The notes under the pieces were generated by a model that saw nothing but the letters and a program-made list of their open reading frames with translations, did no database searches and was not told the DNA's origin. Position numbers and translations under genes: made by a program. From the NCBI GenBank assembly GCA_965196985.1, contig CBDALO010000168.1, positions 62,001-126,000 of the forward strand: 64,000 nucleotides of DNA. The letters are read 5' to 3'. The stretch comes from 2-12-FULL-35-23 sp965196985. Lineage in GTDB: Bacteria; Pseudomonadota; Gammaproteobacteria; UBA12402. Positions 37,848 through 47,691 of this stretch are shown here, in pieces; the stretch's first letter is position 1; every line of letters starts with the position of its first letter.

Positions 37848-38798
37848 ATGAAAAAAAATTGTGTTGGTATTGATATTGCAAAATCTGATTTTGTTGCTGC
37901 TATCACCACTAGCGGAAAAGATCACGTTAAACATTTTAATAATAATCCTGAGGGCTTTTCTGAGTTATTAGAATGGACGCAATCTTTATCTGATCAGTCA
38001 CTTCATTTTTGCATGGAATCAACAGGTAAATACGGTAATGCATTGGCTCTTTATTTACATAGTGAGAAGTGTGATGTCAGTATAATTAATCCTGCACGAA
38101 TAAAGTCTTTTATGAAAGGACAGCTAATACGAAACAAGACCGACAAGGCCGATGCGGTCAGTATTAAGGACTATTCAAATCATTTTACTCCAACGCTATG
38201 GCAGCCTTTGCCAGCTAATATAGAGGCTCTAAGAGCTTTGATACAGAGATCTGAAGTATTAACCTCCCAAGTCAGCAATGAACAAAACAGGCTGGAGCTA
38301 GCGGAAGAAACAATTATTAGCTCTATACAAAATCATATCGATTATATGGAAAAAGAAATTTTACGACTGCAGGAAGAAATTAGTAAGCTGATCGCGAGTG
38401 ATGATGATCTGAAGAATAACACAGAGCTGCTTAAAAGCATCCCAGGCATTGGTGATAAAACCGCTCAAACACTAACTGCTTTTTTTAATAATATTGAAAG
38501 ATTTTCTGGCGCAAAACAATTGGCTGCTCATATTGGTTTAAATCCCAGCCAGTCACAATCAGGCACTTCATTGAATTCATCACGGCTCTCAAAGGTTGGT
38601 AGTGCTTGGTTGCGAAAGGCGCTTTACATGCCGGCATTAGTGGCTATAAGGCATAATCCTATTTTGAAGAAATTTTATGAAAAGCTGCTCAAAAAAGGCA
38701 AGCCAAAGAAGCTAGCCATTTGTGCTGTTATGAGAAAAATGGTGCATATGATTTATGGCATCCTAAAAACACAGCAGCCATTTTCAGCGGATGCCTAG
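37848..38798 (+). CDS. IS110-family transposase (DEDD recombinase)
   Basis: The product has 316 residues. The N-terminal RuvC-like DEDD domain shows GIDIAKSDF (D), FCMESTGKYGNALA (E) and NKTDKADAVSIKDY (D, D). The C-terminal Tnp domain has SIPGIGDKTAQTL and AAHIGLNPSQSQSGTS with the catalytic Ser region, ending KKLAICAVMRKM. A long 5' noncoding end and short 3' end put it in the IS110 rather than the IS1111 group. It is inserted between the transposase and ATPase genes of a larger transposon. The gene is intact. Confidence 0.9.
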   Translation: MKKNCVGIDIAKSDFVAAITTSGKDHVKHFNNNPEGFSELLEWTQSLSDQSLHFCMESTGKYGNALALYLHSEKCDVSIINPARIKSFMKGQLIRNKTDKADAVSIKDYSNHFTPTLWQPLPANIEALRALIQRSEVLTSQVSNEQNRLELAEETIISSIQNHIDYMEKEILRLQEEISKLIASDDDLKNNTELLKSIPGIGDKTAQTLTAFFNNIERFSGAKQLAAHIGLNPSQSQSGTSLNSSRLSKVGSAWLRKALYMPALVAIRHNPILKKFYEKLLKKGKPKKLAICAVMRKMVHMIYGILKTQQPFSADA

Positions 38799-38826
38799 TA
38801 AAAATTTTACAATTTATTGTTGACGT

Positions 38827-40164
38827 TTAAGACGGTATCTCCTCAGTGATATCCAAATCCTCTTTAACTTGGTTATAAACAATCTCAACTAGCGAGGTTT
38901 TTCTTGCTGGTTGTTCCGGCATCTGAGGTCTAGCTCGGGTTCTAGAAAGGTTGTTATGTTTGTCCAGCTCTCCCACTGCACCAAGGTATTGATATTCCAA
39001 TGATTCGACGTGACGGGCGGAGTCACTATGCGGATCAACCACTAAATAAACCTCTTGTTGAGCCAGTTCAAATGGAACTTCAAAGAGTCGATTATTCCAG
39101 CTTACCGTGCCATCCTTCCTGACTCGGCGCTTAATGCGATGCAGGAAGTAATCATCTAGCTTATCGGCCAAACAACCTAACGGCTGAATTTTAGTGAGGT
39201 CTTGCTGATAGCGTTGTAACGAGGTCATCTTGTCAGGCAGGGCGCTTTGCGAGGCTTGATGATAAACACGCTCAACCCAAGCCCAAAATCGATCATTCAG
39301 CGCATTGAAACTATGAATGGAATCCAGGTTGCATTCAGCTAGGAATTGCTCGCGTACTGTTCTATGCCAACGCTCTAGTTTGCCTTTGCTTTGCGGTTCA
39401 TAGGGCCTGCCGTAAATCAATTGAATTTTCAAACGAGCACAAATGGTTTGCAACGTTTTAGCACGGTAGGCAGGGCCGTTGTCAATGATGAGCTTAACAG
39501 GAAGCCCACGTTTGAGTAATGCCTCTTTCAACACATGCTCAATAGTAATGGCACTCTCATCAGTACAAAATTTACTGTGACAGACCAACCTTGAGGCATC
39601 ATCAAAAATACTCACCAAATAGCTTTTAACTCTTCTTTGGCCATCGTAAATCGTTGGACCATGCATGACATCGCCATACCAAATATCACAAGCTGTGAGC
39701 GCCTCAAATGAGCGGCGCTCAATTTGGTTAGAAGGTGTGACTGTTCTTTTAGACAGGCCGTGTTTTACTAATAAGCGGTGAACTGTTGCGTGAGATAATT
39801 CACCTCGTGCTACCTTCCCTTGAGTTTCTAAGAGTTTAATCACGGTCGGAATTGATCTTGAAGGGCTTTCCTGTTTAGTGGAAATAATTAACTCTTGTAG
39901 CTCTGGATTGATGTGACACTGGCCTTTGTCTCGTCGAGTTTTAGGAACTAATCTATCAATACCCTGCTTTAACCAGGCGTAATACCAATTCTCAATTGTT
40001 TTAGCACTGAGGTGAACACGCTTACTACCTGGAATGTTGTAGGTTTGCTGGGACAACCTTTTAATAATGCTCTTGAGCTCACCATGCTCAAAACTATTTC
40101 GGCTACATAGCTCACCTAAAACACTTAGGCGAAACAGTGCTGTTGGGTGAATGGGCTTGGTCAT
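38827..40164 (-). CDS. rve-type transposase of the ATPase-containing transposon
   Basis: Start ATG 40164 (MTKPIHPTALFRLSVLGELC) has AGGAA eight bases upstream; a longer frame begins at 40278. The product has about 445 residues: HTH region (LSAKTIENWYYAWLKQG), a second HTH (GELSHATVHRLLVKHGLS), the rve core with DIWYGDVMHGPTI (D), LIIDNGPAYRAKTLQ (D) and PQSKGKLERWHRTVRE (E), and a Mu-type beta-barrel (KDGTVSWNNRLFEVPFEL). Together with the ATPase and a DUF6431-type zinc protein it makes a three-gene transposon. It is intact, but transcription into the ATPase is broken by IS110. Confidence 0.85.
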   Translation of the reverse strand: MTKPIHPTALFRLSVLGELCSRNSFEHGELKSIIKRLSQQTYNIPGSKRVHLSAKTIENWYYAWLKQGIDRLVPKTRRDKGQCHINPELQELIISTKQESPSRSIPTVIKLLETQGKVARGELSHATVHRLLVKHGLSKRTVTPSNQIERRSFEALTACDIWYGDVMHGPTIYDGQRRVKSYLVSIFDDASRLVCHSKFCTDESAITIEHVLKEALLKRGLPVKLIIDNGPAYRAKTLQTICARLKIQLIYGRPYEPQSKGKLERWHRTVREQFLAECNLDSIHSFNALNDRFWAWVERVYHQASQSALPDKMTSLQRYQQDLTKIQPLGCLADKLDDYFLHRIKRRVRKDGTVSWNNRLFEVPFELAQQEVYLVVDPHSDSARHVESLEYQYLGAVGELDKHNNLSRTRARPQMPEQPARKTSLVEIVYNQVKEDLDITEEIPS

Positions 40165-40298
40165 TTTGCAATTCCTGTGTGATTTAACTACTTGCAATGA
40201 GTTAATCACAACTTGAGTTGAGAATGCTACGCTCAAACTGTGTGGGGTCGTGAGGTTTACAGAAAATATCCATCTCAACTTTTTTTCACGTTAATTAA

Positions 40299-40855
40299 TT
40301 ATGGGATGCTCACTCCTGTGTTGTTAAGAAAAAGCATGATGCTCGATAAATCATGCTCACCAAGGCAGGCCAACCAAAACGCTTGTGGATCACTATGTCG
40401 CCCAAGCTGTAACCACAACGGATGTGCTTTGATATGGAAGGAGTAATCAACGAAGTGGTCAACCAACCAGTGAAACCACCTAGCAACGGTGTGTCGACTA
40501 ACACCTTGCTCCTGACCTGATGAGCTAATACTTTTCCCAGGAGCACGCTCATTAACACTGCCTGCTGAACTGACCAGCAATACCAACGCTTTGGAGAAAG
40601 TATCTCAGGTAGGGTTGAACAAGTACGTTTACATTGATGACAATAAAATCTCAAAACAGGGGTGGGATTTAAAGAGCGTCCTTTACCTGGGTTCCTATCT
40701 GGTTTTCGATCATATGATCCATGTGACCATAGTCCACCTGCACCGCAATGGCTGCACTGCTCTGGCCTTAGTAGCTCTGGATTTTTTTTCAGCAGGATCA
40801 GGTAATCACTCAGGCTTTTAATCGCTTTTATGATTCTGCGCATGACTAATTTCAC
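40299..40855 (-). pseudogene. DUF6431-type zinc-ribbon transposon protein, frameshifted
   Basis: The first frame (from 40855) holds the zinc ribbon CSHCGAGGLWSHGSYDR ... RFYCHQCKRTCSTLPE; the second (to 40299) holds VSRHTVARWFHWLVDHF and ends AFWLACLGEHDLSSIMLFLN. They overlap, and the join lies near 40520-40530, where one base must be gained or lost. Proteins of this shape precede the transposase and ATPase genes in related transposons. The broken reading means the transposon has lost its first gene, if it is essential. Confidence 0.7.
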
Positions 40856-41020
40856 TATAGTTTTTATATCAAGTTATTTTACCTTGATAGGTTACTAAAA
40901 ACCTTGTTTATTATGAGATAAAACTAGCTCAATTCCCCTAAATAAAGATAGACGTAACAAAAAGGTTGCCAAGCAATTAGAATTTAATTACTTGATCACT
41001 ATTAACTCCGAACTGGGGTT
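40856..41020. other. Transposon end and IS982 inverted end, no gene
   Basis: These bases hold the outer end of the ATPase transposon (not resolved) and, at 41003-41019, the inverse of the IS982 end ACCCCAGTTCGGAGTTA. No coding frame. Confidence 0.45.
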
Positions 41021-41122
41021 ACTGAAGTAACTGACGACTATGAGGCAACGACGAAGATTGTCGAAGCTAGGCGTGAGAGTGTAGATACGCCTGATCTTGC
41101 AGTTACGCTTGATCTTGCAGTT

Positions 41123-42721
41123 ATGTTGGTAGAAAAACAGCACCTTGAGCAAGTGGTTCAAGACTGTCTATTTACAATTCCTGAGGAGTGTTTGGGGCCA
41201 GTGGTGCAAACATTGGTTGAGAGTTTAAAGTTAAAGCTAACAACTGACTTCGCTAGAGAAGTTCGGCAAGAATTATTGGGCTGGCTTACCGATCAGCACT
41301 ATTTCCTTTGTAATAGCTCTTTGTTTGAAGGAGGTGGGCTTAGGCGTATTGAGTTGGCGCTCTCAAATGAAGAAGAGGCTGCTCAGTTTAAGACGACTGT
41401 TGGGCAAACATTAGCGCTTAATAGGGAGTCATTGGCGCAAAGTAGGAGACGACTTGCTACCGATTGGCCTAGAATGGTGTCGAGATTTTTCGGTATAGAT
41501 CCTGGATCAGCAGAAAGTGAGGGGGGTGCAGTTTGGCAGCAGTATCAAACAGCAGCTTCACATTTAGACCCTGATCTGCTTTTGCTTGCGCCAGCGCTAT
41601 TGTCACAGACGAGTTCAGGGGTTTGGAATCATTGTGTGGGTAATTTTATTGAGTGGTTAAATCAGAAAAATTGTCCAATTATGCGTGCCCAATCTGCTGG
41701 GCATCTGACAGATGTGAGCTTTAAGGTTGGTCAAGGTGGAAAAGGCTGGGCTTTAACTATGGAGCTATTATTTAAGTCAGTGCACCAGCTTTCTTCGCAT
41801 TGGCGTCCGGAGGATATAGGACTGCTAAAAGGTGAAGTAGTAGAAGCAGAAGAAGGTGGTAGAGAAGTTACAGACCTTGATGATAGCCAAATGAGCAAGC
41901 ACCCGGTTATGCGCTGTGTTTTTGAGTTTGGGTTTAGCAAACAGGTAAGAGGAAGTGAAAGCATTTTTACTGCTAGTTCTAGAGTTACTGTAACGCCTTA
42001 TACGCGAGCGCTTTATGGTGCGATAGCTCAGTTTAAGGCTGAGGATGGTTTAGCTGATCGGTCTGATATGACTTACCGTAAGCCTATTGTTCCTGGTACA
42101 GACCCTAGGCCGCGCCGATCAAGTCCGCCTGTTTCATCTGCTTCTCCACCCGCTTCGGCACATCGATCTACTCATAGAGAGTCTGTTGTTGTAAGAAGGT
42201 GGAAGGAGGCAGTTTCCCCAGCGCGTTCTCGACGCTTGTCAGAAATGTTGCCGCGTAGTGAAGGTCTAATTAGTCAGCTGCTTCGTTCTCCTGGAGTATT
42301 AAGCACCTTAAGATCAGCTGAGCATGATGCGGGTTCTGTTGTTGCTTCTGCAGAGGGTGGCATTGATGGTGGGTTTGATTTAAGAGCGCTTCCTGAGGAT
42401 GCGTTTTGTACCCCTCATACGTCTCCAGCAAGACCAAGAGGTGCTATTGGGAGCTCACCTCTTGGTGCCAGAAGACGTTTGGCTGCTCCTGGGCCAGGCG
42501 GGCTTTTTGGTGGAGCCGCTGCAGCTACAGTTGCTGCTCCTGAGAGGCCTAACCGAGGCGAAGCTGCCTCTAGTTCAGGTGCTTCATTGGTAAGGGAGAG
42601 AGGCTTTAGTGCTGCGTCGTCGGGTAGGCTGCTAGTAGCATCACCCGCAAGTCAAGCTCCTAGCTCGGCGGGAAGGTCTTCCCTGAGTGACAGTATTAGA
42701 GAGGGCCATTTTCGCCGCTGA
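41123..42721 (+). CDS. Paralogue 1: globular domain plus disordered Ser/Pro/Arg tail
   Basis: The frame is open from the IS982 end at 41021 onward, so the real N-terminus is lost and the ATG at 41123 is only the first Met. About 310 residues are globular (LVQTLVESLKLKLTTDF ... DPDLLLLAPALLSQTSSGVW ... SSRVTVTPYTRALYGAIAQF). The last 200 are low-complexity Ser/Pro/Arg/Gly (RPRRSSPPVSSASPPASAHR ...), ending SDSIREGHFRR. The gene at 48757 shares both parts in the same order. No enzyme motif is seen. The layout would suit a secreted or host-directed protein, but there is no signal peptide. Confidence 0.65.
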   Translation: MLVEKQHLEQVVQDCLFTIPEECLGPVVQTLVESLKLKLTTDFAREVRQELLGWLTDQHYFLCNSSLFEGGGLRRIELALSNEEEAAQFKTTVGQTLALNRESLAQSRRRLATDWPRMVSRFFGIDPGSAESEGGAVWQQYQTAASHLDPDLLLLAPALLSQTSSGVWNHCVGNFIEWLNQKNCPIMRAQSAGHLTDVSFKVGQGGKGWALTMELLFKSVHQLSSHWRPEDIGLLKGEVVEAEEGGREVTDLDDSQMSKHPVMRCVFEFGFSKQVRGSESIFTASSRVTVTPYTRALYGAIAQFKAEDGLADRSDMTYRKPIVPGTDPRPRRSSPPVSSASPPASAHRSTHRESVVVRRWKEAVSPARSRRLSEMLPRSEGLISQLLRSPGVLSTLRSAEHDAGSVVASAEGGIDGGFDLRALPEDAFCTPHTSPARPRGAIGSSPLGARRRLAAPGPGGLFGGAAAATVAAPERPNRGEAASSSGASLVRERGFSAASSGRLLVASPASQAPSSAGRSSLSDSIREGHFRR

Positions 42722-43062
42722 TTTACGCACCGCTTTTGCTTCATGGCTCGCTATGCTGCGCTTTACTTACGCAAAAGCAGTACGCAAATCAACCTTCCTA
42801 TTTGTACAATAGGGTTGTTTTATAGGGGTTAGCCGCGTAGTGAAAAGAAGTTGTCCAGAACAAGTCTAAACATGAAAAAAAATCAATTATTTATTTTTCA
42901 TACTTGAAATAAGTCAAGGATTGAATATACTCGGGTACCAATTACCCGATGTGGTATTTTACAGAAGGGTCTGTTTACATTTGCTTGGCTGAAGCGAAAA
43001 ATACGTTAGGAGAGTAAATGTAAACAGACTCTAAAATCATAAGCATAAAAAAGGACATGACT
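42722..43062 (+). promoter_or_regulatory. Control region of the LuxR-type gene
   Basis: A promoter TTGAAA (42904-42909), 16-base spacer, TATACT (42926-42931) is followed at once by a dyad CGGGTA-CCAAT-TACCCG (42932-42948), well placed as an operator. Further on, GTCTGTTTACATTT (42969-42982) and AAATGTAAACAGAC (43016-43029) form a perfect 14-base inverted repeat in the untranslated leader. Before that, 42722-42800 holds hairpin-forming GC-rich sequence after the paralogue-1 stop, probably its terminator. Confidence 0.6.
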
Positions 43063-43155
43063 ATGGAAGAAATCATTGCTGAAATCGTTCAAAACAACCC
43101 GGAGTTCAGATAGAGCGTTATTTTGTCTGTAAAAACCAACTTCAGTACTTAGAAA

Positions 43156-44542
43156 GGGTGCTGCCTTTATATAATGTAGAAAATATAGCATAATATACAC
43201 TTTAACTTGGTTACGGATGGTGTTTGGATGTTAGCTAGAATTCTCTCTGATGAAAATAATGAATTAACTATTGAGCTCAAGCTTCCACTAAAAGGATCCA
43301 TGCTTGAATGTGAGGATGCAATTCTTGACGGCCTTAATGAGGTTGGAACATTAGCCACTGAAAAAGCTTTAAGTAAGTTTGATGCAGATGGCTCTCCTAT
43401 CCATGTTGGAAAAATAAAGCTAACAGCACGAAGTAGAGATGAAGCAAATTACCAAACGCCTTATGGAGTTGCTCGAGTTAAGCGTTATGTTTATCAAACC
43501 TCTAAAGGCGGGAAGGTCTTTTGTCCTTTAGAAGATAAGGCTAGAATTATCCAAGGATCAACACCGCGATTTGCAAAAATAATCTCACATAAATACTCAA
43601 ACTTACCTGCTCCTAGTGTTATTGATGATCTCAAGGTCAATCATAACCGTAAAATCTCACATTCATACTTGCAACGGGCAACTGATTTTGTTGGCGGTAT
43701 TGCACAAGCCAAAGAGGCTGAGTGGGAATATGAAGAGCCAAAGCTTGATGCAGGCATTGAGATGCTAAGTATTAGCTTAGATGGTGCATATGTTCTCACC
43801 GTTGATGATGGTTATAGAGAGAGCATGGTTGGAACTATTTCCATGTATGATAAGCATGGTGCACGCCTGCACACAACCTACGTTGCAGCATCACCAGAAT
43901 ATGGAAAAGATGAATTCTTTAATAGGCTTGAAAAGGAAATAAAGCTGAAAAAGAAATATTACCCTGATGCTAAAACAATTGGCGTTGCTGATGGAGCAAA
44001 AAATAATTGGCCATTTCTAAAAAAACATACTGATACGCAAATTTTAGATTTTTGGCATGCAACTGAATATCTCGGCGAAGCATCAAAGGCAGTATTTACC
44101 AAAAAATCTGAAAGAGATGAGCGTGATGTTTGGCTCGAAGAGAGATGTCATGACTTAAAGCACAAGAAAGGTGCGGCAGGTAGAATACTTGCTGAGCTTA
44201 AAGAGCATCTAAATAAAAAACTGAATAAATCGCTTAGAGAAAAGCTAGAAGGAACAATTACGTATTTTGAAAATAATATTAAAGAAAAGCGAATGTCGTA
44301 TCATAATTTGATTAAGCAGAATGCACCAATTGGCTCTGGCGTCACTGAAGCAGCATGTAAAACAATTGTTAAACAAAGATTAGGCGGATCAGGAATGCGC
44401 TGGAAAGACAAGGGAATGAAAATCGTTTTATGCTTGAGAACACTAGTAAAGACTAAAGGCAGATGGGATCAGTTTTGGGAGAAGGTCAATGATTTTGGCG
44501 TGCCAGCAGCAATATAGCCTACATTATATAGAGGCAGCACCC
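43156..44542 (+). mobile_element. ISKra4-type element, copy 1 (1387 bp)
   Basis: The ends read GGGTGCTGCCTTTATATAAT and, reversed, GGGTGCTGCCTCTATATAAT. The 8-bp duplication CTTAGAAA is at 43148-43155 and 44543-44550. A second copy lies at 55132-56518. Confidence 0.93.
43228..44517 (+). CDS. ISKra4-family transposase, copy 1
   Basis: The product has about 429 residues from the ATG at 43228 (MLARILSDENNELTIELKLP); an in-frame TTG at 43207 gives 436. The family core is visible: LSISLDGAYVLTVDDGYRES (D), YGKDEFFNRLEKEIKLK, TIGVADGAKNNWPFL (D), LDFWHATEYLGEASKA and the terminal NAPIGSGVTEAACKTIVKQR (E). Copy 2 is the same except for a few residues. The gene is intact. Confidence 0.9.
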   Translation: MLARILSDENNELTIELKLPLKGSMLECEDAILDGLNEVGTLATEKALSKFDADGSPIHVGKIKLTARSRDEANYQTPYGVARVKRYVYQTSKGGKVFCPLEDKARIIQGSTPRFAKIISHKYSNLPAPSVIDDLKVNHNRKISHSYLQRATDFVGGIAQAKEAEWEYEEPKLDAGIEMLSISLDGAYVLTVDDGYRESMVGTISMYDKHGARLHTTYVAASPEYGKDEFFNRLEKEIKLKKKYYPDAKTIGVADGAKNNWPFLKKHTDTQILDFWHATEYLGEASKAVFTKKSERDERDVWLEERCHDLKHKKGAAGRILAELKEHLNKKLNKSLREKLEGTITYFENNIKEKRMSYHNLIKQNAPIGSGVTEAACKTIVKQRLGGSGMRWKDKGMKIVLCLRTLVKTKGRWDQFWEKVNDFGVPAAI

Positions 44543-45112
44543 CTTAGAAAAACCTTTAAAATTCTAAATGGCACTCTATTGTACCTGTCTCATCGCATAA
44601 TATCTTAAATTAATTATGCTAATCAATCTAAAAAATTATTTATACCTCAAATTTTTCTCCTCTCAAAATAAATTATTAACTTTTAGGTAATAGCAATTAT
44701 ATCTCGTTAATAAGAACAAGAATGATCTATCCTAAAACCCTATGAAGCCTTATTATTCACTTCAACTTAAGTATCTAGGTGATCCGCTCCACTGGTCATC
44801 AATTTCCACTAAGACAGCTGATACGAGCCTTAGGCACGATTCAGTATTAGGGAAAATTCCAACTGTATGCGTCCTTCTTTTTACCTCTCTGTTTACGCGC
44901 TCAGCTATGTTACTGGTTCTTAATCTTTTTTGATGCGGCCTGTCAAAGTTCATCACTACTAAGCCCTCCGGTATATTCACTTCCAACCAAGAAGAAAGCT
45001 CTGGTGCTGTTTGCTGATATTTATCTACCGCCATAGCCAATAGTCTTTCCGACTCATGAATGTTTGAGGCATTAAATATAGCTGTAATCTCCTCAGCTAC
45101 TGGTTCCTTCAT

Positions 45113-46074
45113 TAGACCTTCTGCGAAACTAAATACTGGGCGAGCTTATGCTCGTTTGTAGTTTTAGAATCCGGCTTGAAGATTGAGAATCCCAGCAATA
45201 ATATTAAATCTCATATTGTGTTTTCTGCGAAAATTCCTATACACCTCCCCAAGAATGCGGAATTTTTTAAATTTTGAGAATTGATGTTCAACCCTAATAC
45301 GGATCTTGCTGTGATTACGGTTATCCTCTTTTTGTTGAGTAGTTAATTTGCCGCCTTTGGGCTTTTTATGAGGTAAGTTAACCAAGGGGTCAGTATGTTG
45401 AATTCCTTGGTATCCTAGATCAGCATATTTTTCTGCTGGTGGCAGTGGGCTGCCACGTTGTCGGATCTTAATATCATGAACCCTCCCAGGCATTGTTTGA
45501 GAGACGTTGATTATTTTTCCGGATGTACTCATTGCTATCTCCACCTTTTGAGTATGTCTTTTCTTTTTACCAGAATAATAATCTTTACGTGGCTTCTTCT
45601 TTTTGGGGCGCTGAATAGGCTGCTCCGTTACATCCATTAATATAGCGCAAACCGCATCTTCTGTTAGGGTTCTGTCTTTTTTAATATGAATATGCTTGGC
45701 CACTAAGGGTTCTAAGCGTTTAAATAAGCGGCAGACATTACTGTCATCCAAACCAACAAAGTAACCTAAGAATTCATGTGTTACATAAGTGCGATAGTAC
45801 ATCATGAGAAGCAAAAGGCGATCATGGTGCGTGGTGAGTTTCGGGCGCCTTCCCAGCTTACTAAACTCATCATCAAGTGATGACTTCACTTGTTGGTGTA
45901 TCGTTTCAAAATCATCAAGGGTCAAACCAGTTAACTTTTTAAAAATACGCGGGCGGTTACTGAGTTGCTGATAACTTAATAGCATATGCCTTTCCATGAA
46001 TGATTATTAATCAGGCAATTATAAGCAAATTTTAGCTAGTTTCTAGAACTGCCCTTAGTTACGCAGAAGGTCTA
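45113..46074 (-). mobile_element. IS5-type element (about 960 bp)
   Basis: The ends begin AGACCTTCTGCGAAACTAA and, reversed, AGACCTTCTGCGTAACTAA. The target duplication is very short and not clearly resolved (the host sequence is TTCATTGAGC). Confidence 0.8.
45164..45997 (-). CDS. IS5-family transposase (DDE_4 type)
   Basis: The product has 277 residues. The N-terminal HTH_4-type region (RPKLTTHHDRLLLLMMYYRT) precedes a DDE_4 domain: ILMDVTEQPIQRPKKKK (D), ADLGYQGIQHTDPL (D) and SKIRIRVEHQFSKFKKFRIL (E). IS5 elements of the ISL2/IS427 sort look like this. The ATG at 45997 or the internal Met at 45985 may be used. The gene is intact. Confidence 0.88.
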   Translation of the reverse strand: MERHMLLSYQQLSNRPRIFKKLTGLTLDDFETIHQQVKSSLDDEFSKLGRRPKLTTHHDRLLLLMMYYRTYVTHEFLGYFVGLDDSNVCRLFKRLEPLVAKHIHIKKDRTLTEDAVCAILMDVTEQPIQRPKKKKPRKDYYSGKKKRHTQKVEIAMSTSGKIINVSQTMPGRVHDIKIRQRGSPLPPAEKYADLGYQGIQHTDPLVNLPHKKPKGGKLTTQQKEDNRNHSKIRIRVEHQFSKFKKFRILGEVYRNFRRKHNMRFNIIAGILNLQAGF

Positions 46075-47691
46075 CTGAGCGCTTTGGTATGTGAGCCTGA
46101 GCATTTTGCTGCAAATGAAATTGGCAGCGTTGCCAAGGAACACTGGGGAACACAGCTCTTCTAGCGGCTTTTAGGCCAGTATGAGCGTCGCTAGTAATCA
46201 ACTCAATACCATGTATACCTCGCTCAACCAACTGCTGAAGAAAATCACGCCAATGTACCTCAGCCTCTGATAACGCAACAGAAACACCTAGCACTGTTCT
46301 CTTGCCGGTTGATTCATCAAAGCCATAGGCTATCAATACCGCACAGTCTTGTACTGTGCCGCTAGTGCGCACCTTCTCATAACGTGCATCTAGCCAAAGA
46401 TATTTTATCTTTCCTAACGGCTTATTTCGCCATTTCTTTAAATCTTCATCCAACAATTTAGCGCAACGGCTTACCTCTGTGCTTGAAATATCTGTTCCAC
46501 AGAGTTGCTTTAGCACCTTTTCAACTTTGCGCGTGGAAACCCCATGCACATACATTTCAGCGACAGCCAGCTTAAGTGCTCTATCAGAGCGTACACCTCG
46601 CTCTAAGACTGATGGATAGAAGGCTTCATTGGAGTCTCTAACCTGCGGTATCTGTAGCTCAAGCTGACCTTGACCTGTGTTAATTAACCTTGGTTTAAAG
46701 CCGTTCGCATATCCGTTTCTATCGCCAGTTCGCTCATAAGGACTGGCATTTAAATGGCGCTCCCTTTCTATTAACATAGCCTCATTCATCAACCTGGAGA
46801 CAAGCTTAGGTAAAGCTTCAAACCCCTCCATCGCTAAAACATGTATGGCTTCTTCGATTAAGTTCTCATTTTTATAGCAGCTCATTGTCATTCCTCTTTT
46901 TTGGTTAAGTTTACCTTAAAAGGAATTTCTAATCTGACTGAGTCGCCTGCTTATTTTCAGCAAGTCAATGGAATTTACAGAAAGGATGGCGCACTAGCGG
47001 AGTTCACGGAGCGTGTTCAACCTCTTATGGAAAGGTTAGATGCAGATTTTGCTGCCTACTTTCAACTTTATCCCAAAGAAGGTTTATTTGTTAACGCCAC
47101 TAACGTTGAACTGTGTGAGGTGTTTGTTCGTAGCGATTTAAGTTTTATTTGCCCGATGCCAGATACGATGCAGTCGGCTTTTCATTATATCGTTGATGAT
47201 GAAGATGGTTACGATGAAGAGTGTCGTCAGGCGGAGGAGCGATTTAATTTGCACCTAGGGGTTAATTTCGTTGTGCGTGGTGAGCGTGGTTACGATATTT
47301 TGCACTTTGGTTTTAGCGAAAAAGATAGCACTAAGTTGCTTAATCGTTGCATCGTTCATGCTAGCATTTTGTATCAAACGCTGAGGGAGCAGTCACTCGT
47401 TAAGGGGTTTAGCCGTCAGTTTCCATTGCCGATGCCAGAGGGTTTGATTTTACCAAAGGCTGAAAAAGATTTTTCCCCTGAGATTTTACCACCTGGCTTG
47501 TCGAGGGCGTTGGAGGTTTATAACGCCTTAAATAAAACCCAACAAAAAATAGTGATGGGCTTAATTAACGGTAAAACAGCTAAGATGATCGCGCATAATT
47601 TAAATCGTTCGGTGCGCACTATTGAAAATCAGATTTTTAATTTACGTCAAACTTATGAGTTGTCTAATCAGCAAGTATTAGTACAGCTCTT

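Larger units (their letters stand above)
44762..46891 (-). pseudogene. IS256 transposase, copy D, split by an IS5 element
   Basis: The N-terminal 270 or so codons (46891 to about 46075) and the C-terminal 116 codons (45112-44762) are separated by the IS5-type element. The break falls after IPKRS, so the third catalytic residue region (SNIAERVNREVKRR) is detached from the first two. Not functional as it stands. Confidence 0.88.
43109..46998 (-). mobile_element. IS256-family element, copy D, carrying ISKra4 and IS5
   Basis: The ends are as in copy A. The 8-bp duplication GGAGTTCA is at 43101-43108 and 46999-47006. Two further ISs have inserted: ISKra4 in the noncoding left part (43156-44542) and an IS5-type element in the transposase gene (about 45113-46074). 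Confidence 0.92.

Noticed and set aside
41123..42721. Paralogue 1 as an autotransporter or lipoprotein.
   Set aside because: No signal peptide, lipobox or beta-barrel end is visible, although the true N-terminus is missing.
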